Of a stretch of DNA of 64,000 nt, positions 36,940 through 45,986 are shown one piece after another (position 1 is the stretch's first letter; each line of letters opens with the position of its first letter). Below the pieces are notes generated by a model that had not been told where the DNA came from, did no database searches, and was given only the letters and a program-made list of their open reading frames with translations. The stretch is from assembly GCA_900545175.1 (NCBI GenBank), contig UQYF01000008.1, positions 1 through 64,000 on the forward strand, read 5' to 3'. The DNA is from an uncultured Eubacteriales bacterium (GTDB lineage: Bacteria; Bacillota; Clostridia; Lachnospirales; Lachnospiraceae). The position numbers and the translations under genes are program-made.

Positions 36940-36977
36940 CCTGATAGGAAACTGCGATGAGCAGTTCTCCTGTCAGG
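36940..36977 (+). other. Intercistronic stem-loop after the solute-binding protein gene
   Basis: CCTGATAGGA-ACTGC pairs with GCAGT-TCCTGTCAGG around a GATGA loop. The sequence after it is A-rich, not T-rich, so it is not a standard terminator on this strand. Placement after a binding-protein gene suggests it protects upstream mRNA and lowers downstream expression. Confidence 0.5.
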
Positions 36978-37003
36978 AATAAAATAAGGAAGGTGCTAAG
37001 GTT

Positions 37004-37648
37004 ATGGCATCAATTTTTGGTATTGATTCTGCGTATGGCAGGTTTATGAACAAGGTCGGGGATATTATTCTTCTTAGCATATTGTGGCTGGTATGTTCAT
37101 TGCCGGTTGTGACAATGGGGACAGCGACATGTGCGGCGTACTATACGGCGGCTAAGGTGTTAAGACATCACAGCGGATATGTGTCGAAGGAGTTTTTCCG
37201 CTCATTCAGACAGAATTTCCGCTCATCGATAGGTTTTAATATAGTCTATCTTATGTTATCATTGCTGCTTGCATTTAACTATGCATATTTTAACGGCAGT
37301 GTGTCGGAGGTCTCATTTTATCTTAGATGTGTGTATATAGTTTTTGGCTTTGTTTTACTTGGATTGATGCTTAATACCTATATATTGTTATCAAGATTTG
37401 AGCTTGGAAGCGGCAGGCTGTTTCATATGGCATTTGTTATCTGCTTCAAGCATCTGCATATAACGATGGCATTTGTGCTTATGTGTGCTGCGGCGGCTGT
37501 GCTTGTGTATTTTATGCCTTGGGCTGTGCTTATATTGCCGGGACTTGTATTTTTCGGAATGACTTTTCCGGCAGAGCATATGATGAAAAAATATATGCGC
37601 CGGCCTGAGAATGACAGTGTACAAAGCGATGTATGGTACTATAACTGA
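37004..37648 (+). CDS. DUF624 (YesL family) membrane protein, second copy
   Basis: This 214-residue protein has five hydrophobic segments and the family pattern YGRFMNKVGDIILLSILWLV followed by SLPVVTMGTATCA. It is related to the protein at 21212 but clearly diverged. It lies directly before the LacI regulator gene, 15 bp away, and AAGGAAGG precedes the ATG. Function unknown. Confidence 0.85.
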   Translation: MASIFGIDSAYGRFMNKVGDIILLSILWLVCSLPVVTMGTATCAAYYTAAKVLRHHSGYVSKEFFRSFRQNFRSSIGFNIVYLMLSLLLAFNYAYFNGSVSEVSFYLRCVYIVFGFVLLGLMLNTYILLSRFELGSGRLFHMAFVICFKHLHITMAFVLMCAAAAVLVYFMPWAVLILPGLVFFGMTFPAEHMMKKYMRRPENDSVQSDVWYYN

Positions 37649-37663
37649 TTGGAATGGTGATTT

Positions 37664-38707
37664 ATGGCAAAGAATATGACAATGAGAGATATTGCAAAAA
37701 AAGTTGGCGTGAGTACGGTGACAGTCTCAAAAGCACTCACCGACAAGGAAGGCGTTGGCGCTGAGCTTCGTGCGGTTATAAAATCGACAGCCGAGCAGAT
37801 GGGCTATACCTATACAGGAATTGGTGAAGGCTTCCGCAGGGGCCGCAGCTATAATATCGGAGTTATTGTTGAGGAGCATTATGTTGACAATTTAACCACG
37901 GTATTTCCTTTCTATATGAAAATGTACAATAGCATAAATAAGCAGATGTCACAGTTCCATTATTCTGTAATTATGGAAGCCATAACATCTAAGATGCTTG
38001 CTGAGCGCATAATGCCGGATATTGTTACAGAGAGAAAGGTGGATGGAATAATTGTGCTTGGTCAGATGAAATCCAATTATCTGAATACATTAAGGGAGAC
38101 AAAGCTGCCGATAGTGTATCTGGATTTTTATGACAGGACGATGGAGGTGCCAAGCGTAATCAATGACAATGTCTACGGAACTTACATGCTTACTAATTAT
38201 CTTGTAAGCATGGGACATACCAAAATAGCTTATGTAGGAAGCGTTGATGCGACTGCAAGTATCCTAGACAGGTATCTTGGTTATTACCGTTCGCTTATAA
38301 CGCATCAGCTTACCATGCCGGATGATTACATTATACCTGACCGAAATGAGGAAGGGTATTTTATAGACCTTAAGCTTCCTAAAGAGATGCCTACAGCGTT
38401 TGTATGTAATTGTGACGGAACAGCTAATCTGCTTATGAGACTTCTTGTGAGCAGGGGATACCGCATACCACAGGACATATCGGTGGTTGGATTTGATAAT
38501 TATTCGGCAGAGTTTGATTACAGTCTTCCGAAGCTTACAACTATCGAGGTTAACATTGAAGAAATGACAAAAAATGCAGTTGAAATGATAATCAGGCTGC
38601 TAAAAGGCGAGGAAAATCCGGGAGGACGCAAAGTCATAAGCGGAAAAATGATTGTCCGCGATTCGGTGGCTGAGTGTCCGGGGACAAGCCGGATGCCGTT
38701 AAAATAG
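37664..38707 (+). CDS. LacI family transcriptional regulator
   Basis: This 347-residue regulator has an N-terminal LacI HTH (MRDIAKKVGVSTVTVSKAL, residues 6-24) and hinge, then a periplasmic-binding-protein-like sensor domain (for example DGIIVLGQMKSNYL, GHTKIAYVGS, SVVGFDNYSAEFDYSLPKLTT). It probably senses a mannan-derived sugar and controls this cluster. The GTTAA/TTAAC-type palindromes before the GH26 gene are its likely sites. Unlike LacI proteins in general, the effector cannot be predicted. Confidence 0.92.
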   Translation: MAKNMTMRDIAKKVGVSTVTVSKALTDKEGVGAELRAVIKSTAEQMGYTYTGIGEGFRRGRSYNIGVIVEEHYVDNLTTVFPFYMKMYNSINKQMSQFHYSVIMEAITSKMLAERIMPDIVTERKVDGIIVLGQMKSNYLNTLRETKLPIVYLDFYDRTMEVPSVINDNVYGTYMLTNYLVSMGHTKIAYVGSVDATASILDRYLGYYRSLITHQLTMPDDYIIPDRNEEGYFIDLKLPKEMPTAFVCNCDGTANLLMRLLVSRGYRIPQDISVVGFDNYSAEFDYSLPKLTTIEVNIEEMTKNAVEMIIRLLKGEENPGGRKVISGKMIVRDSVAECPGTSRMPLK

Positions 38708-38729
38708 TTATGGGAATATAAATATCATA

Positions 38730-38753
38730 GAGGTCAAAATACCTTTTGACCTC
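38730..38753. repeat. Minimal hairpin related to family 2 repeats
   Basis: GAGGTCAAAA and TTTTGACCTC form a perfect 10-bp stem around TACC, 23 bp after the lacI stop. The sequence matches the terminal hairpin of the family 2 elements (GAGGGTCAAAAGG...). It may be an end-only remnant and could also act as a terminator for the upstream operon. Confidence 0.5.
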
Positions 38754-38791
38754 AACATCGTATATATATGCATTATGCATGTATATATCAT

Positions 38792-38842
38792 GGGTGATTG
38801 CGAAACGTCCTGTTTTTAAATATATAGTTTCGCAGATGCCTA
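38792..38842. mobile_element. 51-bp MITE-like derivative, family 1, with 11-bp target duplication
   Basis: Inverted ends contain GATTGCGAAAC and GTTTCGCAGATGCCTA, matching the termini of the 231-bp element. It is flanked by an exact 11-bp direct repeat GTATATATCAT (38781-38791 and 38843-38853). The interior is only about 20 bp. It lies in the promoter region of the GH130-GH5 gene pair. Confidence 0.8.
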
Positions 38843-38867
38843 GTATATATCATATTGGGAGGTATGT

Positions 38868-39890
38868 ATGTCAGAACTTAAAATAATTGCACCTGCGGTA
38901 CCTAATGTGCCATGGCAGGATAAGCCTGAAAATCACAAGGGAGCACCTGTGTGGAGATATTCAGAGAACCCTATTATAGATCGCAACCCGCTTGAAAATG
39001 TTGCAAGAATATTTAACAGTGCAGTAATGCCATATGAAGGAAAGTTTATCGGAGTTTTCAGAGGAGAGCAGACTAATGGAATTCCTTATATCTATCTTGG
39101 AAGAAGCGATGATGGCATTCACTGGAATTTTGATAAGGATAAGATACCGTTTAAGGATGAGGACGGCAATGACTTCATGCCTATATATGCATATGACCCG
39201 AGACTTGTAAAGGTGGAGGATACATATTATATCATCTGGTGCCAGGATTTCTATGGTGCGGCAATAGGAATGGCTAAGACAAAGGATTTTAAGACCTTTA
39301 CAAGACTTGAAAATCCATTTCTTCCATTCAACAGAAATGCAGTGCTGTTTCCTAGAAAGATTAACGGTAATTTTGTTCTTCTTTCACGTCCCTCAGATTC
39401 AGGACATACGCCGTTTGGAGATATCTTTGTGAGCGAGAGTCCTGACCTTGTATACTGGGGCAGGCACAGACATGTGATGAGCCGCGGAAATGAGTGGTGG
39501 GAGTCACTAAAGATTGGAGGAGGAGCAGCACCTATTGAGACAACAGAAGGCTGGCTTCTTTTCTATCATGGTGTAAGCGGAACCTGCAACGGATATGTGT
39601 ATTCCATAGGAGGAGCAATCCTTGATATCGATAATCCTTCAAAGGTTCTATATCGCTGCGAGAATTTTCTTTTAACACCTGAGCAGTGGTATGAGGAGAG
39701 AGGCTTTGTGCCTAATGTAACATTCCCATGTGCGACAATACATGATTCAGAATCAGGAAAGATTGCAATCTATTACGGCTGTGCGGACAGCTATGTTGGT
39801 CTTGCTTTCACGAAGCTTGACGAGATTGTCGGATATATCAAGGAGCATAGTGTTGTCAATTCTACTGATACGGAAATCGGAAAGAGATAA
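38868..39890 (+). CDS. GH130 beta-mannoside phosphorylase
   Basis: This 340-residue cytoplasmic protein has the five-bladed propeller features of GH130: FNSAVMPYEGKFIGVFRGEQ, GRSDDGIHW, and the catalytic proton donor Asp110 in YAYDPRL. FLPFNRNAVLFPRK and GGGAAPIETTEGWLLFYHG are phosphate and sugar-site segments. Length and lack of long insertions fit the GH130_2 group that phosphorolyses beta-1,4-mannooligosaccharides to mannose 1-phosphate; the subfamily call is from memory. GGGAGG precedes the ATG. GH5 follows after 3 bp. Confidence 0.9.
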   Translation: MSELKIIAPAVPNVPWQDKPENHKGAPVWRYSENPIIDRNPLENVARIFNSAVMPYEGKFIGVFRGEQTNGIPYIYLGRSDDGIHWNFDKDKIPFKDEDGNDFMPIYAYDPRLVKVEDTYYIIWCQDFYGAAIGMAKTKDFKTFTRLENPFLPFNRNAVLFPRKINGNFVLLSRPSDSGHTPFGDIFVSESPDLVYWGRHRHVMSRGNEWWESLKIGGGAAPIETTEGWLLFYHGVSGTCNGYVYSIGGAILDIDNPSKVLYRCENFLLTPEQWYEERGFVPNVTFPCATIHDSESGKIAIYYGCADSYVGLAFTKLDEIVGYIKEHSVVNSTDTEIGKR

Positions 39891-39893
39891 TAT

Positions 39894-40907
39894 ATGCAGG
39901 ATATTATAAAGAGTTTGAGAGCAGGTATAAGCATCGGGAATACACTTGATGCATTTGACAAGTCGATAAAAATAAGTGATGCGCCTGATAAGACGGAGAC
40001 TTCATGGGGTAATCCGGTGATTACGCAGGAGCTTGTCGATGCGTATATTGAGGCTGGCTTAAATGTTATCAGGATACCTGTCACATGGACGGGACATTTT
40101 GGCGATACACCTGATTATACTATAGAGGAAGCGTGGCTTAAAAGGGTAAAGGAAGTAGTCGATTATGCATATAAGAGAGGAGCATATGCGATACTTAATC
40201 TTCACCATGAGAACTGGAATTATCCTTACTATGAGAATGAGGAGCGTGCCTGCATCATAATGACAGCGCTCTGGAGCCAGCTTGCGGCAGAGTTCGCGGC
40301 GTATGACGAACATCTCATATTTGAAGGGCAGAATGAGCCGAGAAAGGTCGGAACACCGCTAGAGTGGAACGGCGGCGATGAGGAAGGCTGGGCAGTTGTA
40401 AATTCAACCAACGCAGCCTTTGTAAATACGGTGCGCCAAGGTACAGGCTACAATAAATCAAGATACCTTATGATACCGGGATATGCAGCCAACTGCACCG
40501 AAGGAATAAAGCATATTGAGATTCCGGAGGATGACAGAGTTATTGTATCGGTACATGCCTACGAGCCTTATGATTTTGCGTTAAATACACAAGGCAGGGC
40601 ACAGTGGAATCATGATACAGATAAGATAGACAGCCTTATGAATGAACTTTACAGTCGCTTTACCAAAAATAATATTCCTGTAATAATAGGTGAATTTGGT
40701 GCGATGAATAAGGACAATGAGGATGACAGAGCTGCATGGGCTGAGTACTATCTAAGGGCGGCAAGGAAGGCAGGTGTATGCTGTCTGTGGTGGGATAACG
40801 GACTCTTTGATGGAGACGGAGAGCGCTTCGGATTATTTGACAGGTATACTTACAAGTGCAGATACTTAAAGGTGCTTAACGGCATTGAACTTGGAAGTGG
40901 GACTTAA
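39894..40907 (+). CDS. Cytoplasmic GH5 endo-glycanase
   Basis: This 337-residue GH5 enzyme has no signal peptide. The substrate-binding Arg is in NVIRIPVTW, the conserved His pair in LNLHHENWNY, the acid/base Glu148 in FEGQNEPR and the nucleophile Glu267 in IIGEFGAM. It resembles GH5_4/GH5_2-like endoglucanase and mannanase sequences. Because it is inside the cell and directly follows GH130, it probably trims imported gluco- or mannooligosaccharides for phosphorolysis. Exact specificity is undetermined. It ends the cluster. Confidence 0.87.
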   Translation: MQDIIKSLRAGISIGNTLDAFDKSIKISDAPDKTETSWGNPVITQELVDAYIEAGLNVIRIPVTWTGHFGDTPDYTIEEAWLKRVKEVVDYAYKRGAYAILNLHHENWNYPYYENEERACIIMTALWSQLAAEFAAYDEHLIFEGQNEPRKVGTPLEWNGGDEEGWAVVNSTNAAFVNTVRQGTGYNKSRYLMIPGYAANCTEGIKHIEIPEDDRVIVSVHAYEPYDFALNTQGRAQWNHDTDKIDSLMNELYSRFTKNNIPVIIGEFGAMNKDNEDDRAAWAEYYLRAARKAGVCCLWWDNGLFDGDGERFGLFDRYTYKCRYLKVLNGIELGSGT

Positions 40908-40980
40908 AAGCAGTATATTGTGTCTGCATCGTGCCGCAATATGCACGCAAAAAACGGATTGGATTTATAATCTATTGTAA

Positions 40981-41009
40981 GCCGGGAGGGAAGCCTTCCG
41001 GCTTTCTTG
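40981..41009 (+). terminator. Rho-independent terminator of the mannan cluster
   Basis: GCCGGGAGG and CCTTCCGGC form a 9-bp stem with a GAAG tetraloop, followed by TTTCTTGTT. It lies 75 bp after the GH5 stop and before the gdpP promoter. Confidence 0.8.
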
Positions 41010-41014
41010 TTATC

Positions 41015-41043
41015 TTGTGTTTCGTTTTGTTTCATGTTATAAT
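41015..41043 (+). promoter_or_regulatory. Promoter of gdpP-rplI-dnaB
   Basis: TTGTGT (41015-41020) and TATAAT (41038-41043) are 17 nt apart, 37 bp before the gdpP ATG. It follows immediately after the terminator of the previous cluster. Confidence 0.65.
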
Positions 41044-41079
41044 AATATGAGTGGCAGCTGCTTTAGGAGGATACATCAC

Positions 41080-43122
41080 ATGAATAAGAAGATTCAATAT
41101 AAGGGCCAGTTTAAGGTGTATATTATGTGGCCGTTATATTCGGCGATATTGCTTTTGATATTGGATATTGTTTTATTTACACAGAATATAACATGCGGTA
41201 TTGTAGGAGCAGCATTTACTATTGTATATGGAATATGCGCACTCATTTTTCTTCTGAGACGACAGCCTCTTCTTACCAAGGCGATGGTTGAGTTTGCGGC
41301 AGATTATGCACAGGTTCAGAAGACTCTTTTGGAAGATTTCAAGGTTCCGTATGGTCTGATAGATGAGAGCGGAAGAATTATATGGCTTAACAATGAGTTT
41401 AAAAAGCTTCTTGGCAAAGAGAATGTGTACAGAAAGAATATAACATCAGTATTTCAGGATATTGATAATAAGATTTTCGATACGGATGATGAGGAGTTCT
41501 CAGCGGATATAGTATATGATGAGCGCTGTTACAAGGTTGATTTTAAGAAGCTTGCGATAAATTCGCTTATGGAGGATAATTCTCTTTTGAGCGTCAAGGA
41601 TGTCCCGGCTCTTATGGCAGTGTATCTTTTTGATGACACAGAGGAGAAAAGATACCTTCAGCGTATGCATGACGAGAGGATAGTTGTCGGACTTATATAT
41701 ATAGATAACTATGATGAAGCTCTTGAGAGCATAGATGAGCTTAGACGTTCCCTGCTTGCCGGATTAGTCGAAAGAAAGATAAGCAAGTATATAACAAACG
41801 GCAGCGGTATTGTAAAAAAGTTAGAAAAAGACAAGTATCTGCTTGTGTTTAATTACAAGTATCTTGAGACATTAAGAGAAGATAAATTTTCAATTCTTGA
41901 GGATGTAAGAACCACAGATATAGGAAATGCAATGGCTGTTACGTTAAGTATCGGTATTGCAGCGGGATATGATACGTTTAATAAGAATTATGACATGGCA
42001 AGAGCGGCGATTGACCTCGCGTTAGGCCGCGGCGGTGATCAGACGGTTGTCAAGGAAGGCGACCAGACTACTTTCTTTGGAGGAAAGAGTACTACTGTCG
42101 AGAAGAATACAAGAGTTAAGGCAAGAGTTAAGGCTCATGCTCTCAGAGAGCTTATAGAAGTTGCAGACAATGTAATAATAATGGGACACAGAATAAGCGA
42201 TGCGGATGCGCTTGGTGCGGCTGTAGGAATATACAGAGCATCTAAGGCGCTTAACAAGCACGCCAATATTGTCCTGAATGATGTTAACAGGTCTTTGCGT
42301 CCTACTGTTGAGACTTTTATGGGAGTACCTGAGTACGAGGAAGATTTATTCGTAAAAAACAGCGATGTGATGCAATATGTTTCTGACAATACTCTGCTTG
42401 TAGTTGTGGATGTCAATCGTCCGGGCTATACAGAATGTCCTGAGCTTATAGATAAATGCAGGACGATAGTTGTGCTTGACCATCACAGACAGAGTGGAGA
42501 TACAATTGACCATGCAGTGCTTTCATATATAGAGCCATATGCATCGTCTACATGTGAGATGGTGGCAGAGATTCTTCAGTATATAGGCGATAATGTGAAG
42601 CTTAAATCAGCAGAGGCAAATGCAATATATGCCGGTATCATAGTAGATACTAACAACTTTACCAATAAGGCAGGTGTCAGAACCTTTGAGGCGGCTGCAT
42701 TTATACGAAGAAGCGGAGCTGATATAGTTAAGGTGCGTAAGCTCTTAAGAGATGATATGAACGAATACAAGGCGCGTGCGGAAGCTGTGCGCCATGCGGA
42801 GGTATATCGTGACAGCTTTGCACTTGCAGTATGTCCAAGCGCGAACCTAGAGAGCCCTACGATTGTAGGAGCACAGGCGGCGAATGAACTGCTCAATATC
42901 AACGGAGTTAAGGCTTCAATAGTATTTACTTATTTTAATAATGAAGTATATCTAAGCGCAAGGTCGATAGATGAGGTGAATGTACAGCTCATCATGGAGA
43001 AGCTCGGCGGCGGCGGTCATATGACAATAGCAGGAGCGCAGCTTAAGGATATCAGCATCGAGGATGCGATAGAGCTTGTCAAAAAGACCTTAGACAGCAT
43101 GATAGAGGAAGGAGAAATATAA
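41080..43122 (+). CDS. gdpP: GdpP-type c-di-AMP phosphodiesterase (PAS-GGDEF-DHH/DHHA1)
   Basis: This 680-residue protein has two N-terminal membrane helices (about 20-65) and a PAS-like domain. A degenerate GGDEF domain is followed by the catalytic DHH phosphoesterase (GHRISDADALGAAVG, later VVLDHHRQS) and a DHHA1 domain with GGGGHMTIAGAQ near the end. It cleaves cyclic di-AMP at the membrane. The start is ATG 41080 after TTAGGAGGATA; the frame extends 21 codons upstream over the promoter. Its last base is shared with the rplI start, and gdpP-rplI-dnaB order is a conserved Firmicute arrangement. Confidence 0.93.
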   Translation: MNKKIQYKGQFKVYIMWPLYSAILLLILDIVLFTQNITCGIVGAAFTIVYGICALIFLLRRQPLLTKAMVEFAADYAQVQKTLLEDFKVPYGLIDESGRIIWLNNEFKKLLGKENVYRKNITSVFQDIDNKIFDTDDEEFSADIVYDERCYKVDFKKLAINSLMEDNSLLSVKDVPALMAVYLFDDTEEKRYLQRMHDERIVVGLIYIDNYDEALESIDELRRSLLAGLVERKISKYITNGSGIVKKLEKDKYLLVFNYKYLETLREDKFSILEDVRTTDIGNAMAVTLSIGIAAGYDTFNKNYDMARAAIDLALGRGGDQTVVKEGDQTTFFGGKSTTVEKNTRVKARVKAHALRELIEVADNVIIMGHRISDADALGAAVGIYRASKALNKHANIVLNDVNRSLRPTVETFMGVPEYEEDLFVKNSDVMQYVSDNTLLVVVDVNRPGYTECPELIDKCRTIVVLDHHRQSGDTIDHAVLSYIEPYASSTCEMVAEILQYIGDNVKLKSAEANAIYAGIIVDTNNFTNKAGVRTFEAAAFIRRSGADIVKVRKLLRDDMNEYKARAEAVRHAEVYRDSFALAVCPSANLESPTIVGAQAANELLNINGVKASIVFTYFNNEVYLSARSIDEVNVQLIMEKLGGGGHMTIAGAQLKDISIEDAIELVKKTLDSMIEEGEI

Positions 43123-43568
43123 TGGAGATTATTTTATTACAGGATGTAAAAGCACTTGGCAAAAAAGGACAGAAGGTTAATGTGAGCGAGGGATATGCCC
43201 GCAACTTTATCCTTCCTAAGAAGCTTGGCATAGAAGTAAATGCGAAAAATATGAACGATTTAAAGCTGCAGAAGGCACATCAGGATAAGCTTGCTGCACA
43301 GGCGCTTGCAGACGCACAGACGCTTGCTAAGGAGATTGAAGATAAGATGGTTGTTGTCAAGCTTAAGTCCGGCAAGGATGGAAGAGTGTTCGGCTCTGTA
43401 TCCACCAAGGAGATTGCTGAGGAATTAAAGGCACAGCACAATATCGACATTGACAAGAAGAAGATGGTATTAAATGATGCTATCAAGGCACTTGGCAATT
43501 ATGAGGTTGTATGCAAGCTTCACAAGGATGTAACTGCTAAGCTTGTTGTAAAGGTTATAGAGGGTTAG
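43122..43568 (+). CDS. rplI: Ribosomal protein bL9
   Basis: This 148-residue protein matches bL9 from end to end. It has the start MEIILLQDVKALGKKGQKV, then VSEGYARNFILPKKLG, a long connecting helix and the C-terminal domain with GRVFGSVSTKEIA. It binds 23S rRNA at the base of the L1 stalk. The ATG overlaps the last base of the gdpP stop, and AGGAAGGAG precedes it, so translation is coupled. Confidence 0.97.
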   Translation: MEIILLQDVKALGKKGQKVNVSEGYARNFILPKKLGIEVNAKNMNDLKLQKAHQDKLAAQALADAQTLAKEIEDKMVVVKLKSGKDGRVFGSVSTKEIAEELKAQHNIDIDKKKMVLNDAIKALGNYEVVCKLHKDVTAKLVVKVIEG

Positions 43569-43581
43569 GACAGGTAAGACG

Positions 43582-44916
43582 ATGGATGATACGTTAATAA
43601 GGCGTGTTATGCCTAGCAGTGCGGAGACAGAGCAGGCTGTTATAGGCTCTATTCTGATGGACAAGGATGAGATGATGAATGTTGCAGACATACTTGTACC
43701 GGATGATTTTTACCAGAGCGAGTACAGGATGATATATCAGGCTATGGTGCAGATTAATTCTGAGGGCAGGCCTGTAGACCTTGTGACTGTGCATGAACAG
43801 CTCAAGTCGATGAATGTTCCGCCTGAGGTGAGCAGTCTTGATTTTATGATAGAAGTGGTAAATTCTGTCGCAACATCGGCAAATGCCAAGCATTATGCCA
43901 AGATAGTTAAAGAGAAATCTCTCCTCAGAAAAGTTATAAAGGTGAATGAGACTATCATGGAGGAATGCTATGCCGGTCATGAAAGCGCAGATGCTATCTT
44001 AGAGGAGACGGAAAAACAGCTTTTTAAGCTCTTACAATCAAGAGGAGCAGAAGATATAACGCCGATTAAGGATGTTGTAATGGAGGCAATCAACCGCATT
44101 GAGGCAGCTTCTAAGCAGAGCGGAAGCGTGACAGGTGTTCCTACAGGCTTCACGGACCTTGATTACAGAACAGCCGGGCTTCAGCCATCGGATATGATTC
44201 TGATTGCGGCACGTCCTTCAATGGGTAAGACTGCGTTTGCGCTTAATCTCGCAGCACATGCTGCATGCAAGAAGCATATAACAACGGCTATATTCAGTCT
44301 GGAAATGTCAAAAGTCCAGCTTGTGAACCGTTTCCTGTCTATGGAGTCGTCTGTAAGTGCGCAGAATTTAAGAACAGGTAATCTCTCTGAGACAGAGTGG
44401 GAGAAGCTTGTTGAAGGAGCTTCAATCATCGGTAATTCAGGGCTTGTAATCGATGATACACCGGGTATTTCCATTTCTGACCTGCGTTCTAAATGTCGTA
44501 AGATTAAGCTAGAGCATGATGACCTTGGTCTTATCATAATCGATTATATTCAGCTTATGACCAGCAATACGAGGTCTGAGTCAAGACAGCAGGAGGTCTC
44601 GGAGATATCGCGTTCATTAAAGGCGCTTGCAAGAGAGCTGAATGTTCCGGTGGTTGCACTTTCACAGCTTAGCCGAGCTGTTGAGCAGAGACCTGACCAC
44701 AGACCGATGCTGTCGGATTTGAGAGAGTCGGGAGCCATCGAGCAGGATGCCGATGTTGTTATGTTCCTTTACAGAGACGAGTATTACAAGAAGGATACGG
44801 ATAAGCCGGGTGTTGCGGAGGTAATTATCGCCAAGCAGAGAAACGGTCCTGTAGGTACAGTCGAGCTTGCATGGATTGGAGACAGACAGCGCTTTGCAAA
44901 TCTTGAGAGAAGTTAG
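43582..44916 (+). CDS. dnaB: Replicative DNA helicase DnaB
   Basis: This 444-residue protein has the N-terminal DnaB domain (PSSAETEQAVIGSILMDKDE) and a RecA-like motor. Walker A is ARPSMGKTAFALN, Walker B is LIIIDYIQLM, and the arginine-finger region follows SQLSRAVEQRPDHRPMLSDL. It unwinds DNA at the replication fork as a hexamer. It ends the gdpP-rplI-dnaB operon. Confidence 0.97.
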   Translation: MDDTLIRRVMPSSAETEQAVIGSILMDKDEMMNVADILVPDDFYQSEYRMIYQAMVQINSEGRPVDLVTVHEQLKSMNVPPEVSSLDFMIEVVNSVATSANAKHYAKIVKEKSLLRKVIKVNETIMEECYAGHESADAILEETEKQLFKLLQSRGAEDITPIKDVVMEAINRIEAASKQSGSVTGVPTGFTDLDYRTAGLQPSDMILIAARPSMGKTAFALNLAAHAACKKHITTAIFSLEMSKVQLVNRFLSMESSVSAQNLRTGNLSETEWEKLVEGASIIGNSGLVIDDTPGISISDLRSKCRKIKLEHDDLGLIIIDYIQLMTSNTRSESRQQEVSEISRSLKALARELNVPVVALSQLSRAVEQRPDHRPMLSDLRESGAIEQDADVVMFLYRDEYYKKDTDKPGVAEVIIAKQRNGPVGTVELAWIGDRQRFANLERS

Positions 44917-44971
44917 CAAAATTTGTCGATTAGTTGACACAAAAAAGATATTTATAACATGTTATTATATA

Positions 44972-45010
44972 GACCGGATAGAGGAAAGCTTTATCCGGTC
45001 TTACTTTTTG
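44972..45010 (+). terminator. Terminator between dnaB and the MerR gene
   Basis: GACCGGATA and TATCCGGTC (44972-45000) form a 9-bp stem with an 11-nt loop, followed by TTACTTTTTG. A TTGACA at about 44934 lies upstream of it, so part of merR transcription may start before this hairpin and be attenuated by it; alternatively it only ends dnaB. Confidence 0.7.
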
Positions 45011-45029
45011 CAGGGGAGTTGTTTCTTAG

Positions 45030-45683
45030 ATGGAGGAAAAACGGTACATAATATCTGAAGCGGCTGAACGTACCGGAATTGAAGCACATGTGCTTCGGTA
45101 CTGGGAGGATGAGCTTGATTTGGATATTCCAAGAAACGAGATGGGGCACAGGTATTACACGGAGAGTCAGATTCAGCTGTTTAAGCAGATTAAGGAGCTT
45201 AAGGAGAGCGGGTTTCAGCTAAAGGCAGTCAAGGCAGTGCTTGACGGAGATATGCATGGGCAGACGGCAGCGACACATGTTGAGAATGATGTGCAGGCAG
45301 TGCAGGGGGAGGCACAAGGGGAGAATGCCGATACATCGGATATAGTAACACAGTCGTCTGATGAGCTTGAGATGAAACGCTCAGAGGATAAGCTTGCACA
45401 GTTTGAACAGATTATCGGAGACATAGTGACTCGTTCGCTGTTGGCTAATAACGGAGTGCTGGGGGAGAGCGTATCCGCTATTGTCACAGAGCGTGTGAGC
45501 GATAAAGTAATCAAGGAGATGGATTACATGATGCGTATCCGTGAGGAAGCGGAGGATGACCGCTTTCGAAGACTTGATGAGACAATTCGTGGAGTTCAAA
45601 AGAGCAACAAAGAAGCTGCTGCGTATCGTGAGCGCAGCGGCAAAGCCAAAAAGCATCACAGTATTTTTAAGAAAAAAAGTTAA
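45030..45683 (+). CDS. MerR family HTH regulator
   Basis: This 217-residue protein has an N-terminal MerR-type winged HTH (YIISEAAERTGIEAHVLRYW, then GHRYYTESQIQLF) and a helical C-terminal region with many charged residues. Its basic tail ends KKHHSIFKKKS. There are no Cys-rich effector motifs, so the signal is unknown. The long hydrophilic tail recalls MerR-like proteins linked to nucleoid or cell-cycle functions, but that is loose. It ends before a strong bidirectional terminator. Confidence 0.8.
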   Translation: MEEKRYIISEAAERTGIEAHVLRYWEDELDLDIPRNEMGHRYYTESQIQLFKQIKELKESGFQLKAVKAVLDGDMHGQTAATHVENDVQAVQGEAQGENADTSDIVTQSSDELEMKRSEDKLAQFEQIIGDIVTRSLLANNGVLGESVSAIVTERVSDKVIKEMDYMMRIREEAEDDRFRRLDETIRGVQKSNKEAAAYRERSGKAKKHHSIFKKKS

Positions 45684-45755
45684 GTACACAAGCTGTGAGC
45701 AGAATTTGGCAAAGGCCCGGAAGGGCAAAAGTATGAGGGTGGTAGTTTATAAGAT

Positions 45756-45806
45756 AAAAGAGTTCAACCCATTACCTAAGCTAAGGGTAATGGGTTGAAC
45801 TCTTTT
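45756..45806. terminator. Bidirectional terminator between merR and ferredoxin genes
   Basis: A perfect 21-bp stem begins AAAAGAGTTCAACCC and ends GGGTTGAACTCTTTT around a 9-nt loop. It has A-runs and T-runs on both sides, so it serves both convergent transcripts. A fragment of the same sequence (GTTGAACTCTTTTGT) also occurs at about 7065-7080. Confidence 0.9.
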
Positions 45807-45818
45807 GTTCGCAAATAA

Positions 45819-45986
45819 TTATTTCTCTGTGATAGCACCTACAGGGCAAGTAGCTTCACAAGCGCCACACTGTACACATACATCTGTGTTAATCTCCATA
45901 TGCTCATTTCCCTCAGAGATAGCACCTACAGGGCATCCGGCAGCACAAGCGCCACAGCTAACACAAGCATCACCTACAACGTACAT
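45819..45986 (-). CDS. Small 2[4Fe-4S] ferredoxin
   Basis: This 55-residue protein has two CxxCxxCxxxCP motifs (CVSCGACAAGCP and CVQCGACEATCP), the clostridial-type ferredoxin layout with pseudo-twofold symmetry. It carries low-potential electrons. AGGAGGAAATT precedes the ATG at 45986. It lies 34 bp after pflA in the same direction with no terminator between, so it is probably co-transcribed and could reduce the activase cluster. The plus-strand frame over this stretch is an antisense shadow. Confidence 0.93.
   Translation of the reverse strand: MYVVGDACVSCGACAAGCPVGAISEGNEHMEINTDVCVQCGACEATCPVGAITEK

Noticed and set aside
38760..38790. AT-rich palindrome TATATGCATTATGCATGTATATA as an operator
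   Set aside because: It is low-complexity AT alternation next to a mobile element, with no second copy near related genes, so evidence for a binding site is too thin.
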